From positions 248,001 through 312,000 of the forward strand of contig NZ_JAGIXS010000006.1 in assembly GCF_030014915.1 (NCBI RefSeq): a stretch of 64,000 bases of DNA, in the 5' to 3' direction. The notes beneath the pieces were generated by a model. It saw nothing but the letters and a program-made list of their open reading frames with translations, was not told the DNA's origin and ran no database searches. Within the stretch, counting starts at the first letter, position 1. Each line of letters opens with the position of its first letter. Origin of the DNA: Pelomonas sp. V22 (GTDB lineage Bacteria > Pseudomonadota > Gammaproteobacteria > Burkholderiales > Burkholderiaceae_C). The translations under genes and the position numbers were made by a program. Positions 40,532 through 50,728 of this stretch are shown here, piece after piece.

Positions 40532-41437
40532 ATGCAGCCTGCCATCTCCTTCCAGAACGTCAGCAAGACCTACAAGGGAGGGCGGACGCCCGCTCTCGAC
40601 GGTGTCTCCTTCGATATCGAGCCGGGTGAATTCTTCGGCCTCCTGGGCCCCAACGGTGCCGGCAAGACCAGCCTGATCAGCATCCTCGCCGGGCTCTCGC
40701 AGGCCAGCGGCGGCTCGGTCAGCGTGATGGGCCACGACGTGGTGAGCGACTATGCCGCCGCCCGCAAGGCCCTCGGCATCGTGCCGCAGGAGCTGGTGTT
40801 CGACCCCTTCTTCTCGGTGCGCGAGGCGCTGGAGATTCAGAGCGGCTACTTTGGCGTGCGCAACAACGGCGCCTGGATCACCGAGCTGCTGGAGAACCTC
40901 GGCCTCGCAGACAAGGCCAAGGCCAATATGCGCCAGCTCTCCGGCGGCATGAAGCGCCGCGTGCTGGTGGCGCAAGCCCTGGTGCACCGCCCGCCGGTGA
41001 TCGTGCTGGACGAGCCCACAGCCGGCGTTGACGTGGAGCTGCGCCAGACGCTGTGGCAGTTCGTCGCCCGGCTGAACAAGGAAGGCCACGCCGTCCTGCT
41101 GACGACGCATTACCTGGAAGAAGCGGAGGCCCTGTGCCAGCGCATCGCCATGCTGAAGCTGGGCCGCGTCGTGGCGCTGGACACGACCACCAGCCTGCTG
41201 TCGGGCCGGGCCTCGACGATGCTGCGCTTCAAGACGGATGCGGTGCTGCCCCCGGCCTTGCTGGAGCAGGCCCGCGTGACCGGCCGCATCGCACAGATCA
41301 AGGCCCATGACGCCGCCGAGGTCGAGACCATCCTTGCCAGCCTGCGCGCCGCCCAGGTGCCGGTGGAAGACCTGGAGATCGGCCGTGCCGACCTGGAAGA
41401 CGTGTTCCTTGAAATCATGAACGGAGCCGCCCAATGA
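40532..41437 (+). CDS. ABC transporter ATP-binding protein (YadG-like)
   Basis: A 301-residue ATPase: Walker A GPNGAGKTS, signature LSGGMKRRVL, Walker B VIVLDEPTAGVD and TTHYLEEAE as the H-loop. The order of this gene, the next permease and bolA is common in Burkholderiales, where the pair is annotated as YadG/YadH-like. The ATG at 40532 opens on MQPAISFQNVSKTY. TACAAT at 40519-40524 is a -10-like hexamer only seven bases before it, suggesting a very short leader. It overlaps the permease gene by 4 bp. Confidence 0.9.
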   Translation: MQPAISFQNVSKTYKGGRTPALDGVSFDIEPGEFFGLLGPNGAGKTSLISILAGLSQASGGSVSVMGHDVVSDYAAARKALGIVPQELVFDPFFSVREALEIQSGYFGVRNNGAWITELLENLGLADKAKANMRQLSGGMKRRVLVAQALVHRPPVIVLDEPTAGVDVELRQTLWQFVARLNKEGHAVLLTTHYLEEAEALCQRIAMLKLGRVVALDTTTSLLSGRASTMLRFKTDAVLPPALLEQARVTGRIAQIKAHDAAEVETILASLRAAQVPVEDLEIGRADLEDVFLEIMNGAAQ

Positions 41438-42204
41438 GCGCGATTCGATTGGCCGGCGCGCGGACGCTGTTTTACAAGGAGATCCTGCGTTTCTGGAAGG
41501 TCAGCTTCCAGACCGTGGCGGCACCGGTGCTCACCGCCGTGCTGTACCTCTTGATCTTCGGCCACGTGCTGGAGAACCACGTCAAGGTCTACGGCACGGT
41601 GGGCTACACCAGCTTCCTGATCCCGGGCCTCGTGATGATGAGCGTGCTGCAGAACGCCTTCGCCAATTCCTCCAGCAGCCTGATCCAGAGCAAGATCACC
41701 GGCAACCTGGTGTTCCTCCTGGTCACGCCGCTGTCGCACTGGGCCTGGTTCCTCGCCTATGTGGGCGCCTCGGTGGTGCGCGGCCTGGCGGTGGGCACGG
41801 GCGTCTTCCTCGTGACCTGCTGGTTCGCCTGGCCGGGCCTGGCGGCGCCGCTGTGGATCATTGTCTTCGCGGCGCTCGGTGCCGGCATGCTCGGCGCGCT
41901 GGGCCTGATTGCCGGCCTGTGGGCCGAGAAGTTCGACCAGATGGCGGCCTTCCAGAACTTCATCATCATGCCGATGACCTTCTTGTCGGGCGTGTTCTAT
42001 TCGGTGCATTCGCTGCCGAGCTTCTGGCAGGCGGTCAGCCACCTGAACCCGTTCTTCTACATGATTGACGGCTTCCGCCATGGCTTCTTCGGCGTCAGCG
42101 ACGTGTCGCCCTGGCTGAGCCTGTCCATCGTGGCGACCAGCTTTGTCGTCGTGTCCGGCATCGCGCTGGAGCTGCTGCGCCGCGGCTACAAGATCCGCGG
42201 CTGA
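41434..42204 (+). CDS. ABC-2 type permease (YadH-like)
   Basis: A 256-residue membrane protein with six hydrophobic segments and the ABC-2 family profile: FYKEILRFWKV at the N-terminus, GLVMMSVLQNAFANSS, and FLSGVFYSVHSLP before the last spans. It pairs with the preceding ATPase, whose stop it overlaps (ATGA). The exported substrate is unknown. Confidence 0.9.
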   Translation: MSAIRLAGARTLFYKEILRFWKVSFQTVAAPVLTAVLYLLIFGHVLENHVKVYGTVGYTSFLIPGLVMMSVLQNAFANSSSSLIQSKITGNLVFLLVTPLSHWAWFLAYVGASVVRGLAVGTGVFLVTCWFAWPGLAAPLWIIVFAALGAGMLGALGLIAGLWAEKFDQMAAFQNFIIMPMTFLSGVFYSVHSLPSFWQAVSHLNPFFYMIDGFRHGFFGVSDVSPWLSLSIVATSFVVVSGIALELLRRGYKIRG

Positions 42205-42266
42205 ATCTGCGGCTGATGACTTGCGAAGGCTGGTGTTTTCCCGGGCCTCATAGAATGACGGCCACC

Positions 42267-42524
42267 ATGGCCGATCCCACTCCCGTCGAAGTCCAGTCCT
42301 TCATCGCCGCCGGCCTGCAATGCGAAACGCTGCAGGTCGAGGGCGATGGGCGCCACTTTTTTGCCACCATCGTCTCGAGCGAATTCGAGGGCCTGAACCG
42401 GGTGCGCCGCCATCAGCGCGTCTACCAGGCGCTCGGCGACCGCATGCGCGAGCAGATCCATGCGCTGTCGATGAAAACGCTCACGCCAGCCGAGTTCGCG
42501 GCCGCCCCCGAGGCCGCGCAATGA
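42267..42524 (+). CDS. BolA/IbaG-family protein
   Basis: An 85-residue BolA-type protein: [31 protein letters not shown] and [14 protein letters not shown] match the family, including the conserved His used in iron-sulfur complexes with monothiol glutaredoxins. The ATG at 42267 is chosen; an ATG at 42255 is also in frame. TAGAAT (42251-42256) is a possible -10 element. Its stop overlaps hisG by 4 bp. In many Burkholderiales murA lies between bolA and hisG; here it does not. Confidence 0.9.
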   Translation: MADPTPVEVQSFIAAGLQCETLQVEGDGRHFFATIVSSEFEGLNRVRRHQRVYQALGDRMREQIHALSMKTLTPAEFAAAPEAAQ

Positions 42525-43159
42525 TCACGCTGGCGCTCTCCAAGGGCCGCATCTTCGAAGAGACGCTGCCGCTCTTGCGCGCGGCCGGCATCGAGGTGCT
42601 GGAAGACCCCGAAACCTCGCGCAAGCTCATCCTCACGACCAACCAGCCCGAGGTGCGCGTGGTGCTGGTGCGCGCGAGCGACGTGCCGACCTATGTGCAG
42701 TACGGTGGCGCCGATCTCGGCGTGGCCGGCCGCGACGTGCTGCTGGAACACGACGGCGAAGGCCTCTACCAGCCGCTGGACCTGAACATCGCCCGCTGCC
42801 GCATGAGCGTGGCCACGCGCGACGACTTCGACTACGCCGCCGCCGTGAAGCAGGGCTCGCGCATCCGCGTGGCCACCAAGTACACGGCCATCGCCCGCGA
42901 TCACTTCGCCAACAAGGGCGTGCACGTGGACCTGATCAAGCTCTACGGCTCGATGGAGCTGGCGCCCTTGACCGGCCTGGCCGAAGCCATCGTCGACCTG
43001 GTCTCGACCGGCAGCACCTTGAAGGCGAACCGCCTGGTCGAGGTCGAGCGCATCATGGACATCTCCTCGCGCCTGGTGGTCAACCAGGCCGCTCTCAAGC
43101 TCAAGCGCGAACCGCTGCGCCGCTTGATCGAAGCCTTCGCCTCCGCCAGCCCCAAATGA
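42521..43159 (+). CDS. hisG: ATP phosphoribosyltransferase, short form
   Basis: A 212-residue HisG that catalyses the first step of histidine synthesis, ATP plus PRPP to phosphoribosyl-ATP. Family motifs [26 protein letters not shown] and [18 protein letters not shown] are intact. The length shows the short form, which lacks the C-terminal regulatory domain and, by known biology, needs HisZ as a regulatory subunit. hisZ is not in the window. The ATG overlaps the bolA stop and the stop overlaps hisD. Confidence 0.96.
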   Translation: MITLALSKGRIFEETLPLLRAAGIEVLEDPETSRKLILTTNQPEVRVVLVRASDVPTYVQYGGADLGVAGRDVLLEHDGEGLYQPLDLNIARCRMSVATRDDFDYAAAVKQGSRIRVATKYTAIARDHFANKGVHVDLIKLYGSMELAPLTGLAEAIVDLVSTGSTLKANRLVEVERIMDISSRLVVNQAALKLKREPLRRLIEAFASASPK

Positions 43160-44463
43160 ACTTGCGCCAGCTCAGCACCACCGCTCCCGACTTCGAAGCC
43201 GAGTTCCAGCGTGTGCTGCACTGGTCCGCGGAAACGGACGGCGCCATCGAGAACCGCGTGGCCGAGATCTTGGCTGACGTGAAAGCCCGTGGCGATTCTG
43301 CAGTGCTGGAGTACACGGCGCGTTTCGACCGCCTGGATGCCAAGAGCGTCGCCGCACTTGAGCTCACGCGCGAAGAATTGAAGGCTGCCTTCGAGCAGAT
43401 CACGCCCGCCCAGCGCGATGCCTTGCAAGCCGCTGCGGCTCGCGTGCGCAGCTATCACGAGCGCCAGCTGGAGGCCTGCGGCCGCAGCTGGAGCTACCGC
43501 GACGAAGACGGCACGCTGCTCGGCCAGAAGGTCACGCCGCTGGACCGCGTGGGCATCTATGTGCCCGGTGGCAAGGCGGCCTATCCGAGCAGCGTCCTGA
43601 TGAACGCCATTCCGGCCCATGTGGCGGGCGTGCCCGAGATCATCATGGTCGTGCCCACGCCGGGCGGCGAGAAGAATCCGCTGGTGCTGGCCGCTGCCTA
43701 TGTGGCCGGCGTCAGCCGCGCTTTCACCATCGGCGGTGCGCAGGCCGTGGCCGCGCTGGCCTATGGCACGGCGACCGTCCCCAAGGTCGACAAGATCACC
43801 GGCCCCGGCAATGCCTATGTGGCCAGCGCCAAGAAGCATGTGTTCGGCCAAGTCGGCATCGACATGATTGCGGGGCCCAGCGAGATTCTGGTGCTGGCCG
43901 ACGGGACGACCGACCCGGATTGGGTCGCCATGGACCTGTTCAGCCAGGCCGAGCACGACGAGCTGGCGCAGAGCATCCTGCTGAGCCCCGATGCCGACTA
44001 CATCGCCAAGGTGCGCGCGTCGATAGACAAGCTGCTGCCGAAGATGCCGCGCAAGGACGTGATCCAGGCCTCGCTGGAAGGCCGTGGCGCCCTGATCCTC
44101 ACGCGCTCCATGGACGAGGCCTGTGAGATCAGCAACCGCATCGCGCCCGAGCATCTGGAAGTCAGCAGCAACGAGCCCCATCGCTGGGAGCCGCTCTTGC
44201 GCCATGCCGGCGCGATCTTCCTCGGCGCCTACACGAGCGAGTCGCTGGGCGACTACTGTGCCGGGCCCAACCATGTGCTGCCCACCTCGGGCACGGCGCG
44301 CTTCTCCTCGCCGCTGGGGGTCTACGACTTCCAGAAGCGCAGCAGCCTGATCGAGGTCAGCGAGGCGGGCGCGCAGAAGCTGGGCCCCATCGCTGCCGAG
44401 CTGGCCTATGGCGAAGGCCTGCAGGGCCATGCGCGTGCGGCCGAGATGCGACTGCGTCGCTGA
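43156..44463 (+). CDS. hisD: Histidinol dehydrogenase
   Basis: A 435-residue enzyme catalysing the last two oxidations to histidine with NAD. Conserved blocks: [44 protein letters not shown] and [12 protein letters not shown], with His and Glu/Asp residues of the zinc site. The length is normal. It overlaps hisG by 4 bp. The next his gene, hisC, is separated by 2.35 kb that carry a chemoreceptor and a toxin-antitoxin pair. Confidence 0.97.
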   Translation: MNLRQLSTTAPDFEAEFQRVLHWSAETDGAIENRVAEILADVKARGDSAVLEYTARFDRLDAKSVAALELTREELKAAFEQITPAQRDALQAAAARVRSYHERQLEACGRSWSYRDEDGTLLGQKVTPLDRVGIYVPGGKAAYPSSVLMNAIPAHVAGVPEIIMVVPTPGGEKNPLVLAAAYVAGVSRAFTIGGAQAVAALAYGTATVPKVDKITGPGNAYVASAKKHVFGQVGIDMIAGPSEILVLADGTTDPDWVAMDLFSQAEHDELAQSILLSPDADYIAKVRASIDKLLPKMPRKDVIQASLEGRGALILTRSMDEACEISNRIAPEHLEVSSNEPHRWEPLLRHAGAIFLGAYTSESLGDYCAGPNHVLPTSGTARFSSPLGVYDFQKRSSLIEVSEAGAQKLGPIAAELAYGEGLQGHARAAEMRLRR

Positions 44464-44543
44464 GGGACTGACAGCTTTCTGCAAGGTACGGCGGGCGCGA
44501 TCTTCCTACCATTGCTCTCAACCTCTGGCGTTGGGAGCTGTCG

Positions 44544-46091
44544 ATGAAGCTGTCTGACTTGTCTGTCGGGGCCCGTATCGGGCTGAGTTTTGCCATCGTG
44601 TTGCTGATGTCGGCTTTGTTGGGCTTGACGGCGATGAACCGCGTGGCCGTCATCCAGTCGTCGGCCGATGATCTCGCCACGAACTGGATGCCCAGCATCT
44701 CGGCGATTGGCGACCTCGACAATCGGTTCCAGGAAATCCGGCGCATCGAGCTGCGGCTGTGCATGGTCGAGTCTCAGGCGGATCTGGACTCAGCGCTGCA
44801 GGAACTGGGCAGCTTGCGCAGCAAGGACCTTGCCCAGTCCATCAAGAAGTACGAACCGCTGATCACGCAGGGCGCCGAGGCTGAGACCTGGGCCAAGGCG
44901 CGTCCGCGCCTCGACGAGTATCTGGCCTCGCTGGATCGCACCATGGCCTTGCGTCAGAAGGGCGATCAAGCGCAGGCTCAGGCCAATGCCGTTGGGGATT
45001 CGCTGCGTCTGTCCAAGGAGGTCAGCAAGCTGCTCGACGACATCGTGAGCATCAATGAGAAGGGTGGCGAGGCCAGCCATGCCACCTCGCTGGCCACCTA
45101 TGCCCAGGTGCGCTGGCTGATCGGCACGCTGATCGTTGTCCAGATCGTGGTTGGCGCTGGCGTCGCCATGTTCCTGACGCGCAATACCGTGCAGCCGCTG
45201 CAGCGCATGGTGCGTCTTGCAGAACAGGTGGCGGCCGGGGACTTGCGTGTCGAGGCCGACACCGCCCGCCGCGACGAGTTCGGCCGCCTGGCCGTGGCGC
45301 TCGAGGCCATGAGTGCCGCCTTGAACCGCTCGATCGGCGTGGTGCGGGTCAGTGCAGAGAACATCGCCACCTCCAGCCGCGAGGTGGCTTCGGGCTCGAG
45401 TGATTTGTCGGCCCGTACCGAGCAGATGGCCTCCAGCCTGGAGCAGACCTCGGCGACCATGCAGACGCTGACCGAGACGGTGAAGCAGAACGCCGATGCC
45501 ACGCGCCAGGCCAGCGGCCTGGCCCATGACGCCAGCAGCGTTGCGACGCAGGGCGGCGAGATGGTCAAGCGCGTCGTCGGCACCATGCAGGACATCAATG
45601 CCAGCTCGCGCAAGATCGCCGACATCATTGGCGTCATCGACGGCATCGCCTTTCAGACCAACATCCTCGCGCTCAATGCGGCGGTGGAGGCCGCGCGGGC
45701 CGGTGAGCAGGGGCGTGGCTTTGCGGTCGTGGCCGGCGAGGTGCGCAGCCTGGCGTCGCGCAGCGCCGAGGCGGCGCGCGAGATCAAGAACCTGATCGGC
45801 AGCTCGGTCGAGAAGGTCGAGGCCGGCAGCCAGTTGGTCGAGGAGGCGGGCCAGACCATGTCGGAGCTGGTGCAGGCCGTGCAGCGTGTGACCCGGCTGA
45901 TCGAGGACGTCAGCAGCGCCACGCAGGAGCAGAGCCTCAGCCTGAACGAGGTGGGGACGGCGGTCCGGCACCTGGACGAGGTGACCCAGCAGAACGCGGC
46001 CCTGGTCGAGCAGTCGAGCGCCGCTGCGGAAAGCCTGCGGGACCAGGCCGGGCGGCTGAGCGAGGCGGTCGCTGGCTTCCGACTGAACTAA
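44544..46091 (+). CDS. Methyl-accepting chemotaxis protein
   Basis: A 515-residue chemoreceptor: membrane segment at about 12-30, a four-helix-bundle ligand domain (4HB_MCP type) to about 190, a second membrane segment ([20 protein letters not shown]), HAMP ([20 protein letters not shown] region), then the signalling domain with the conserved hairpin tip [20 protein letters not shown]. There is no CheR-binding pentapeptide at the C-terminus. It lies 80 bp after hisD on the same strand, inside the his run. The ligand is unknown. Confidence 0.93.
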   Translation: MKLSDLSVGARIGLSFAIVLLMSALLGLTAMNRVAVIQSSADDLATNWMPSISAIGDLDNRFQEIRRIELRLCMVESQADLDSALQELGSLRSKDLAQSIKKYEPLITQGAEAETWAKARPRLDEYLASLDRTMALRQKGDQAQAQANAVGDSLRLSKEVSKLLDDIVSINEKGGEASHATSLATYAQVRWLIGTLIVVQIVVGAGVAMFLTRNTVQPLQRMVRLAEQVAAGDLRVEADTARRDEFGRLAVALEAMSAALNRSIGVVRVSAENIATSSREVASGSSDLSARTEQMASSLEQTSATMQTLTETVKQNADATRQASGLAHDASSVATQGGEMVKRVVGTMQDINASSRKIADIIGVIDGIAFQTNILALNAAVEAARAGEQGRGFAVVAGEVRSLASRSAEAAREIKNLIGSSVEKVEAGSQLVEEAGQTMSELVQAVQRVTRLIEDVSSATQEQSLSLNEVGTAVRHLDEVTQQNAALVEQSSAAAESLRDQAGRLSEAVAGFRLN

Positions 46092-46106
46092 TGGCGATCC
46101 CGTAAT

Positions 46107-46138
46107 TAACACGAAGTTCGTGTTACACGAACTTCGTG
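46107..46138. promoter_or_regulatory. Double palindromic operator of the RHH/PIN toxin-antitoxin pair
   Basis: Two adjacent perfect palindromes share the core CACGAA-N-TTCGTG: TAACACGAA-G-TTCGTGTTA (46107-46125) and CACGAA-C-TTCGTG (46126-46138), with centres 16 bp apart. They end 14 bp before the antitoxin ATG. Paired palindromes are typical for ribbon-helix-helix antitoxins that repress their own promoter. Confidence 0.75.
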
Positions 46139-46152
46139 GTACTCTCGCGGTC

Positions 46153-46371
46153 ATGAAAAACGTGACCGTCAGCATGGACGACAGCGTGGCCGACTGGGCC
46201 CGGCTGGAGGCGGCGCGCCGCAACACCAGCGTGTCGCGCCTGCTCGGTGAGCTGCTGGCCGACAAGATGCGCCACGACGACGCCTATGAGCGCGCCCTGC
46301 AGGACTGGCTGCACCGCGAGCGCAGCTGGGCGTCCGACGGCCAGCCCTATCCGCAGCGGGAGACTCGGTGA
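46153..46371 (+). CDS. Ribbon-helix-helix (CopG-type) antitoxin
   Basis: A 72-residue protein with an N-terminal beta strand and two helices of RHH type (NVTVSMDDSVADWARLEAAR, then TSVSRLLGELLADKM) and a polar C-terminal tail suited to binding a toxin. It begins 14 bp after two palindromes, its likely operator, and overlaps the PIN gene by 4 bp (GTGA). Together these define a VapBC-like module. Confidence 0.82.
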   Translation: MKNVTVSMDDSVADWARLEAARRNTSVSRLLGELLADKMRHDDAYERALQDWLHRERSWASDGQPYPQRETR

Positions 46372-46814
46372 GCGCCCGGCTGGTCTTCGTCGACACCTCG
46401 GTGCTGATACTCAGCGAGGACGGTGCCGATGCGGCACAGCGTGAGCGTGTGCTCGCTTGGCTGCGTGAGCTGTGGCAGCGCCGCTCGGGCCGCATCTCCA
46501 CCCAGGTGCTGAACGACTTCTACCGCTGGGTCACGACCCGCATCCAGCCGGCCATGCCCAATGGCGATGCCCGGGCCGAGGTGCGCCGCTACCAGCACTG
46601 GCAGCCCTGGGCCATCGACCATGCGACGGTGGAGAGCGCCTGGTCCATCGAGAGCCGCTTCGGCCTGGTCTATGCGGACGCGCTGATCGTGGCCGCCGCC
46701 AAGGCCCAGGGCTGCGAGCTGCTGCTGAGCCTGGACCTGGCCCACGGCCTGCAGCTGGACAGTGTGCAGATCATCAACCCGCTCCAGGCCGAGCCTGGCC
46801 TGTTGGACGCCTGA
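46368..46814 (+). CDS. PIN-domain toxin (VapC-like ribonuclease)
   Basis: A 148-residue PIN-domain protein. The acidic active-site residues are Asp9 (FVDTSVLI), Asp50 (TQVLNDFY), Asp104 (VYADALIV) and Asp123 (LSLDLAHG), all present, so nuclease activity is likely. It starts at GTG 46368, overlapping the antitoxin stop. Its own stop is one base before the hisC ATG, so translation may run on into hisC. Target RNA is unknown. Confidence 0.85.
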   Translation: MSARLVFVDTSVLILSEDGADAAQRERVLAWLRELWQRRSGRISTQVLNDFYRWVTTRIQPAMPNGDARAEVRRYQHWQPWAIDHATVESAWSIESRFGLVYADALIVAAAKAQGCELLLSLDLAHGLQLDSVQIINPLQAEPGLLDA

Positions 46815-46815
46815 A

Positions 46816-47886
46816 ATGAACAAAGGACTGGCCGTCATCCGCGACGACCTGCGCTCGGTCAAGGCCTACGCGGTGCAGCCCAGCACCGGCCTGATCAAGC
46901 TGGACACGATGGAGAACCCGTTCCGCCTGACCGAGGCGCTGCAGCGCGAGCTGGGCGAGCGGCTGGGCCGGGTGGCCATCAACCGCTACCCTGCCGAGCG
47001 CACTTTCGAGCTGGCCGCCGCGCTGGCCCAGGCCGCCGGCATGCCCGAGGGCTGCGCCATCACGCTCGGCAATGGCTCGGATGAGCTGATCACCATGCTC
47101 TCCATGGCCATCAGCAAGCCCGGCGCCACCGTGCTCTCGCCGCTGCCCAGCTTCGTGATGTACGAGATCTCGGCCCGCTACCAGGGGCTGAAGTTTGTGG
47201 GCGTCGACCTGCGCTCCGACTTCGAGCTCGATGAGCCGGCCATGCTGGCGGCGATGGCCGAACACCAGCCGGCCCTGATTTATCTCTCCTACCCGAACAA
47301 CCCGACCGCCAACCTGTGGGACGCCGACGCCATCGAGCGCATCGTCGCCGCCGCCCCCGGGCTCGTGGTGATGGACGAGGCCTACCAGCCCTTCGCCGAG
47401 CGTGACTCGATGGACCTGCTGCGCCGCCATCCCCATGTGCTGGTGATGCGGACGATGAGCAAGTTCGGCCTGGCCGGCGTGCGCATTGGCTACCTGATTG
47501 GCCGCGCGGAGCTGGTCGGCGAGATCGACAAGCTGCGCCCGCCCTTCAACATCGGCGTGCTGAATGCCGAGGCCGGCCTGTTCGCGCTGGAGCATGCCGA
47601 GGTCTATGCCCGCCAGGCGCAAGTGCTGCGCGCCGAGCGCGACCAGCTGATCGCCGACCTGGACGAGATCGAGGAGGTGCAAGCCTTCTCCAGCCAGGGC
47701 AATATGGTGCTGGTCCGGGTGCCCGATGCCGCCGCCATGTTCGAGGGCATCAAGCGCCGGGGCGTGCTGGTCAAGAACGTCTCGGCGCTGCATCCGCTGC
47801 TGCACAACTGCCTGCGCCTGACCGTGGGCACGCCCGAGGAAAACATGGCCTTGCTGGCCGCCTTCACCGAGAGTCTTCCGTCATGA
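46816..47886 (+). CDS. hisC: Histidinol-phosphate aminotransferase
   Basis: A 356-residue PLP enzyme converting imidazole-acetol phosphate to histidinol phosphate. Class I/II aminotransferase motifs are present: [19 protein letters not shown] and [13 protein letters not shown] with the PLP-binding Lys, and a C-terminal [12 protein letters not shown]. The ATG has no clear ribosome binding site and lies one base after the PIN toxin stop, suggesting translational coupling. It overlaps hisB by 4 bp. Confidence 0.96.
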   Translation: MNKGLAVIRDDLRSVKAYAVQPSTGLIKLDTMENPFRLTEALQRELGERLGRVAINRYPAERTFELAAALAQAAGMPEGCAITLGNGSDELITMLSMAISKPGATVLSPLPSFVMYEISARYQGLKFVGVDLRSDFELDEPAMLAAMAEHQPALIYLSYPNNPTANLWDADAIERIVAAAPGLVVMDEAYQPFAERDSMDLLRRHPHVLVMRTMSKFGLAGVRIGYLIGRAELVGEIDKLRPPFNIGVLNAEAGLFALEHAEVYARQAQVLRAERDQLIADLDEIEEVQAFSSQGNMVLVRVPDAAAMFEGIKRRGVLVKNVSALHPLLHNCLRLTVGTPEENMALLAAFTESLPS

Positions 47887-48482
47887 GCAACACGCAACGC
47901 ATCGCCGAAGTCAGCCGCAATACCAAGGAAACCCAGATCCGCGTGCGCGTCAACCTGGACGGCTCGGGCGAAGCCAAGCTGAATACCGGCATTGGTTTCT
48001 TCGACCACATGCTGGACCAGATTGCCCGCCACGGCCTGATCGACCTTGAGATTGAAGCCCAGGGCGACCTGCACATCGACGGCCATCACACGGTGGAAGA
48101 CGTGGGCATCACGCTGGGCCTGGCTGTGGCCAAGGCTGTCGGCGACAAGAAGGGCCTGGCCCGCTACGGCCACAGCTATGTGCCGCTGGACGAGGCGCTG
48201 TCGCGCGTGGTGATCGACTTCTCCGGCCGCCCTGGCCTCGAGATGGACGTGAAGTTCACATCCGGATCCATTGGTGCCTTCGACACGCAACTGGCCTACG
48301 AGTTCTTCCAGGGCTTCTCCAACCATGCGCTGGTGAGCCTGCACATCGACAACCTCAAGGGCCACAACGCCCACCACCAGTGCGAAACCATCTTCAAGGC
48401 CTTCGGCCGCGCGCTGCGCATGGCGATGACCCTGGACCCGCGCTCGGCCGGCGTGATTCCGTCGACCAAGGGCAGTCTCTGA
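47883..48482 (+). CDS. hisB: Imidazoleglycerol-phosphate dehydratase
   Basis: A 199-residue monofunctional HisB. The metal-binding motifs [11 protein letters not shown] and [15 protein letters not shown] are intact, and [14 protein letters not shown] is conserved. It dehydrates imidazole glycerol phosphate. It overlaps hisC by 4 bp and is followed by hisH after one base. Confidence 0.97.
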   Translation: MSNTQRIAEVSRNTKETQIRVRVNLDGSGEAKLNTGIGFFDHMLDQIARHGLIDLEIEAQGDLHIDGHHTVEDVGITLGLAVAKAVGDKKGLARYGHSYVPLDEALSRVVIDFSGRPGLEMDVKFTSGSIGAFDTQLAYEFFQGFSNHALVSLHIDNLKGHNAHHQCETIFKAFGRALRMAMTLDPRSAGVIPSTKGSL

Positions 48483-48483
48483 G

Positions 48484-49134
48484 ATGAGCAAGCGGACGGT
48501 TGCCGTGGTCGACTACGGCATGGGCAATCTGCGCTCGGTGTCGCAGGCGGTCCTGCATGTGGCCGGCGACACAGGGCTGGAGGTCGTCATCACCTGCAAG
48601 CCCGACGAGGTTTACGCCGCCGAGCGCGTCGTGCTGCCGGGTCAGGGCGCCATGCGCGACTGCATGCGCGAACTGGCCGATTCCGGGCTCAAGGAGGCCG
48701 TGCTCGATGCTGCAGCGCGCAAACCGCTGATGGGCGTCTGCGTCGGCATGCAGATGTTGCTCGACCACAGCGAGGAGCAGGACACGCCGGGCCTCGGCCT
48801 GATCCCGGGCCAGGTCCGCCGTTTTCAGCTGGAAGGTCGCCTGCAGGACGACGGCAGCCGCTTCAAGGTGCCGCAGATGGGCTGGAACCGCGTGCACCAG
48901 CGCGGCGCGCATCCGGTCTGGGCCGGCGTGCCCGACCAGAGCTGGTACTACTTCGTCCACAGCTATTACGCCGAGCCGTCGGATGCGAACCACAGCGTCG
49001 GCGAGACCGACTACGGCGCCCGCTTTACCTGCGCGGTGGCCCGGGATAATATTTTTGCCACCCAATTCCATCCCGAGAAAAGTGCTGCGCTGGGGCTTGC
49101 CCTCTACCGTAACTTCCTGCTCTGGAAGCCATGA
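48484..49134 (+). CDS. hisH: Imidazole glycerol phosphate synthase, glutaminase subunit
   Basis: A 216-residue class I glutamine amidotransferase. [10 protein letters not shown] opens the protein, GVCVGMQ holds the catalytic Cys, and TQFHPEKS supplies the His and Glu of the triad. It delivers ammonia to HisF. An 83-bp pyrimidine-rich spacer separates it from hisA, the only sizeable gap in the second half of the his run. Confidence 0.97.
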   Translation: MSKRTVAVVDYGMGNLRSVSQAVLHVAGDTGLEVVITCKPDEVYAAERVVLPGQGAMRDCMRELADSGLKEAVLDAAARKPLMGVCVGMQMLLDHSEEQDTPGLGLIPGQVRRFQLEGRLQDDGSRFKVPQMGWNRVHQRGAHPVWAGVPDQSWYYFVHSYYAEPSDANHSVGETDYGARFTCAVARDNIFATQFHPEKSAALGLALYRNFLLWKP

Positions 49135-49217
49135 CGAGAATCCTCCGCTCGTTCTAACTGCGCTTTTCCACGCCTTTTCCTCCCTGCTTCCTCCACCTCT
49201 TTACCTGCACTTCGGCC

Positions 49218-49967
49218 ATGCTGCTGATACCCGCGATTGACCTCAAGGACGGACGCTGCGTGCGTCTTCAACAGGGGGACATGAATGTGTCCACCACCTT
49301 TGGCGAGGACCCCGCTGCCATGGCCCGACGATGGGTCGAGGCCGGCGCACGGCGCCTGCACCTGGTCGACCTGAACGGCGCCTTCGCCGGCAAGCCCATC
49401 AACGAGGGTGCGATCAAGGCCATCCTGCGCGAGGTGGGCGACGAGATCCCGGTGCAACTGGGTGGCGGCATCCGCGACCTCGACACCATCGAGCGCTACC
49501 TCGACGACGGCATCTCCTACATCATCATCGGCACGGCCGCGGTCAAGAGCCCGGGCTTCCTGAAAGACGCCTGCTCGGCCTTCGGCGGCCACATCATCGT
49601 GGGCCTCGATGCCAAGGACGGCAAGGTCGCCACCGACGGCTGGAGCAAGCTGACCGGCCATGAGGTGATCGACCTGGCGAAGAAGTTCGAGGACTACGGC
49701 ATCGAGGGTGTGATCTACACCGACATCGGCCGCGACGGCATGCTCACGGGCATCAACATCGAGGCCACGGTCAAATTGGCCCAGGCACTCACGATCCCGG
49801 TGATCGCGTCGGGCGGCCTCTCCAATATCAAGGACATCGAGGCGCTCTGCGCCGTCGAGCATGAGGGCGTTGAGGGCGTGATCTGCGGTCGCTCGATCTA
49901 CACCGGCGACCTCGATTTCGCCGCCGGCCAGGCCCGCGCCGACGAACTGAGCGAACAAGAAGACTGA
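49218..49967 (+). CDS. hisA: Phosphoribosylformimino-AICAR-phosphate isomerase
   Basis: A 249-residue TIM-barrel enzyme for the fourth step of histidine synthesis. [14 protein letters not shown] carries the catalytic Asp8, with GGGIRD and YTDIGRDGM as phosphate and catalytic regions. No ribosome binding site is visible in the pyrimidine-rich leader. The stop overlaps the hisF start by one base. Confidence 0.97.
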   Translation: MLLIPAIDLKDGRCVRLQQGDMNVSTTFGEDPAAMARRWVEAGARRLHLVDLNGAFAGKPINEGAIKAILREVGDEIPVQLGGGIRDLDTIERYLDDGISYIIIGTAAVKSPGFLKDACSAFGGHIIVGLDAKDGKVATDGWSKLTGHEVIDLAKKFEDYGIEGVIYTDIGRDGMLTGINIEATVKLAQALTIPVIASGGLSNIKDIEALCAVEHEGVEGVICGRSIYTGDLDFAAGQARADELSEQED

Positions 49968-50728
49968 TGCTGGCCAAACGCATCATCCCCTGCATGGACG
50001 TCACCGGTGGCCGCGTGGTCAAGGGCGTCAACTTCCTGGAACTGCGCGATGCCGGCGACCCGGTCGAGATCGCGGCCCGCTACAACGAGCAGGGCGCCGA
50101 CGAGCTGACCTTTCTCGACATCACCGCCACCAGCGACGGCCGCGACCTGATCCTGCACATCATCGAGGACGTGGCCTCTCAAGTCTTCATCCCGTTGACA
50201 GTGGGCGGAGGCGTGCGCGAGGTGGCCGATGTGCGGCGCCTCCTGAACGCCGGTGCCGACAAGGTCAGCTTCAACTCGGCCGCCGTGGCGCGGCCGGAGC
50301 TGATACGCGAAGCGTCCGACAAGTACGGTGCTCAATGCATCGTCGTGGCGATTGACGCCAAGCGGCGCGCGGACGGTTCGGGCTGGGATGTCTACACCCA
50401 TGGCGGCCGCAAGAATGTGGGCCTGGACGCCGTGCAATGGGCGCGCCAGATGACCGAGTACGGTGCCGGTGAAATCCTGCTCACCAGCATGGACCGCGAT
50501 GGCACGCGCAGCGGTTTCGATCTTGAGCTGACACGTGCGGTCAGCGATGCGGTCAGCGTGCCGGTGATTGCCTCCGGTGGTGTGGGCTCGCTGGATGACC
50601 TGGCCGATGGCATTCAGAAAGGCGGCGCCGATGCGGTGCTGGCCGCCAGCATCTTTCACTACGGTCAGCACACGGTGGGCGAGGCCAAGGCCTTGATGGC
50701 GGCGCGCGGAATCCAGGTGCGTCAGTGA
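49967..50728 (+). CDS. hisF: Imidazole glycerol phosphate synthase, cyclase subunit
   Basis: A 253-residue TIM barrel and partner of HisH. Asp11 ([14 protein letters not shown]) and the second Asp in VVAIDAKRR are the catalytic pair; TVGGGVRE and ASGGVGS bind phosphates. It overlaps rsmD by 4 bp. hisI and hisE, which often follow hisF in related genomes, are absent here and must be encoded elsewhere if the pathway is complete. Confidence 0.97.
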   Translation: MLAKRIIPCMDVTGGRVVKGVNFLELRDAGDPVEIAARYNEQGADELTFLDITATSDGRDLILHIIEDVASQVFIPLTVGGGVREVADVRRLLNAGADKVSFNSAAVARPELIREASDKYGAQCIVVAIDAKRRADGSGWDVYTHGGRKNVGLDAVQWARQMTEYGAGEILLTSMDRDGTRSGFDLELTRAVSDAVSVPVIASGGVGSLDDLADGIQKGGADAVLAASIFHYGQHTVGEAKALMAARGIQVRQ

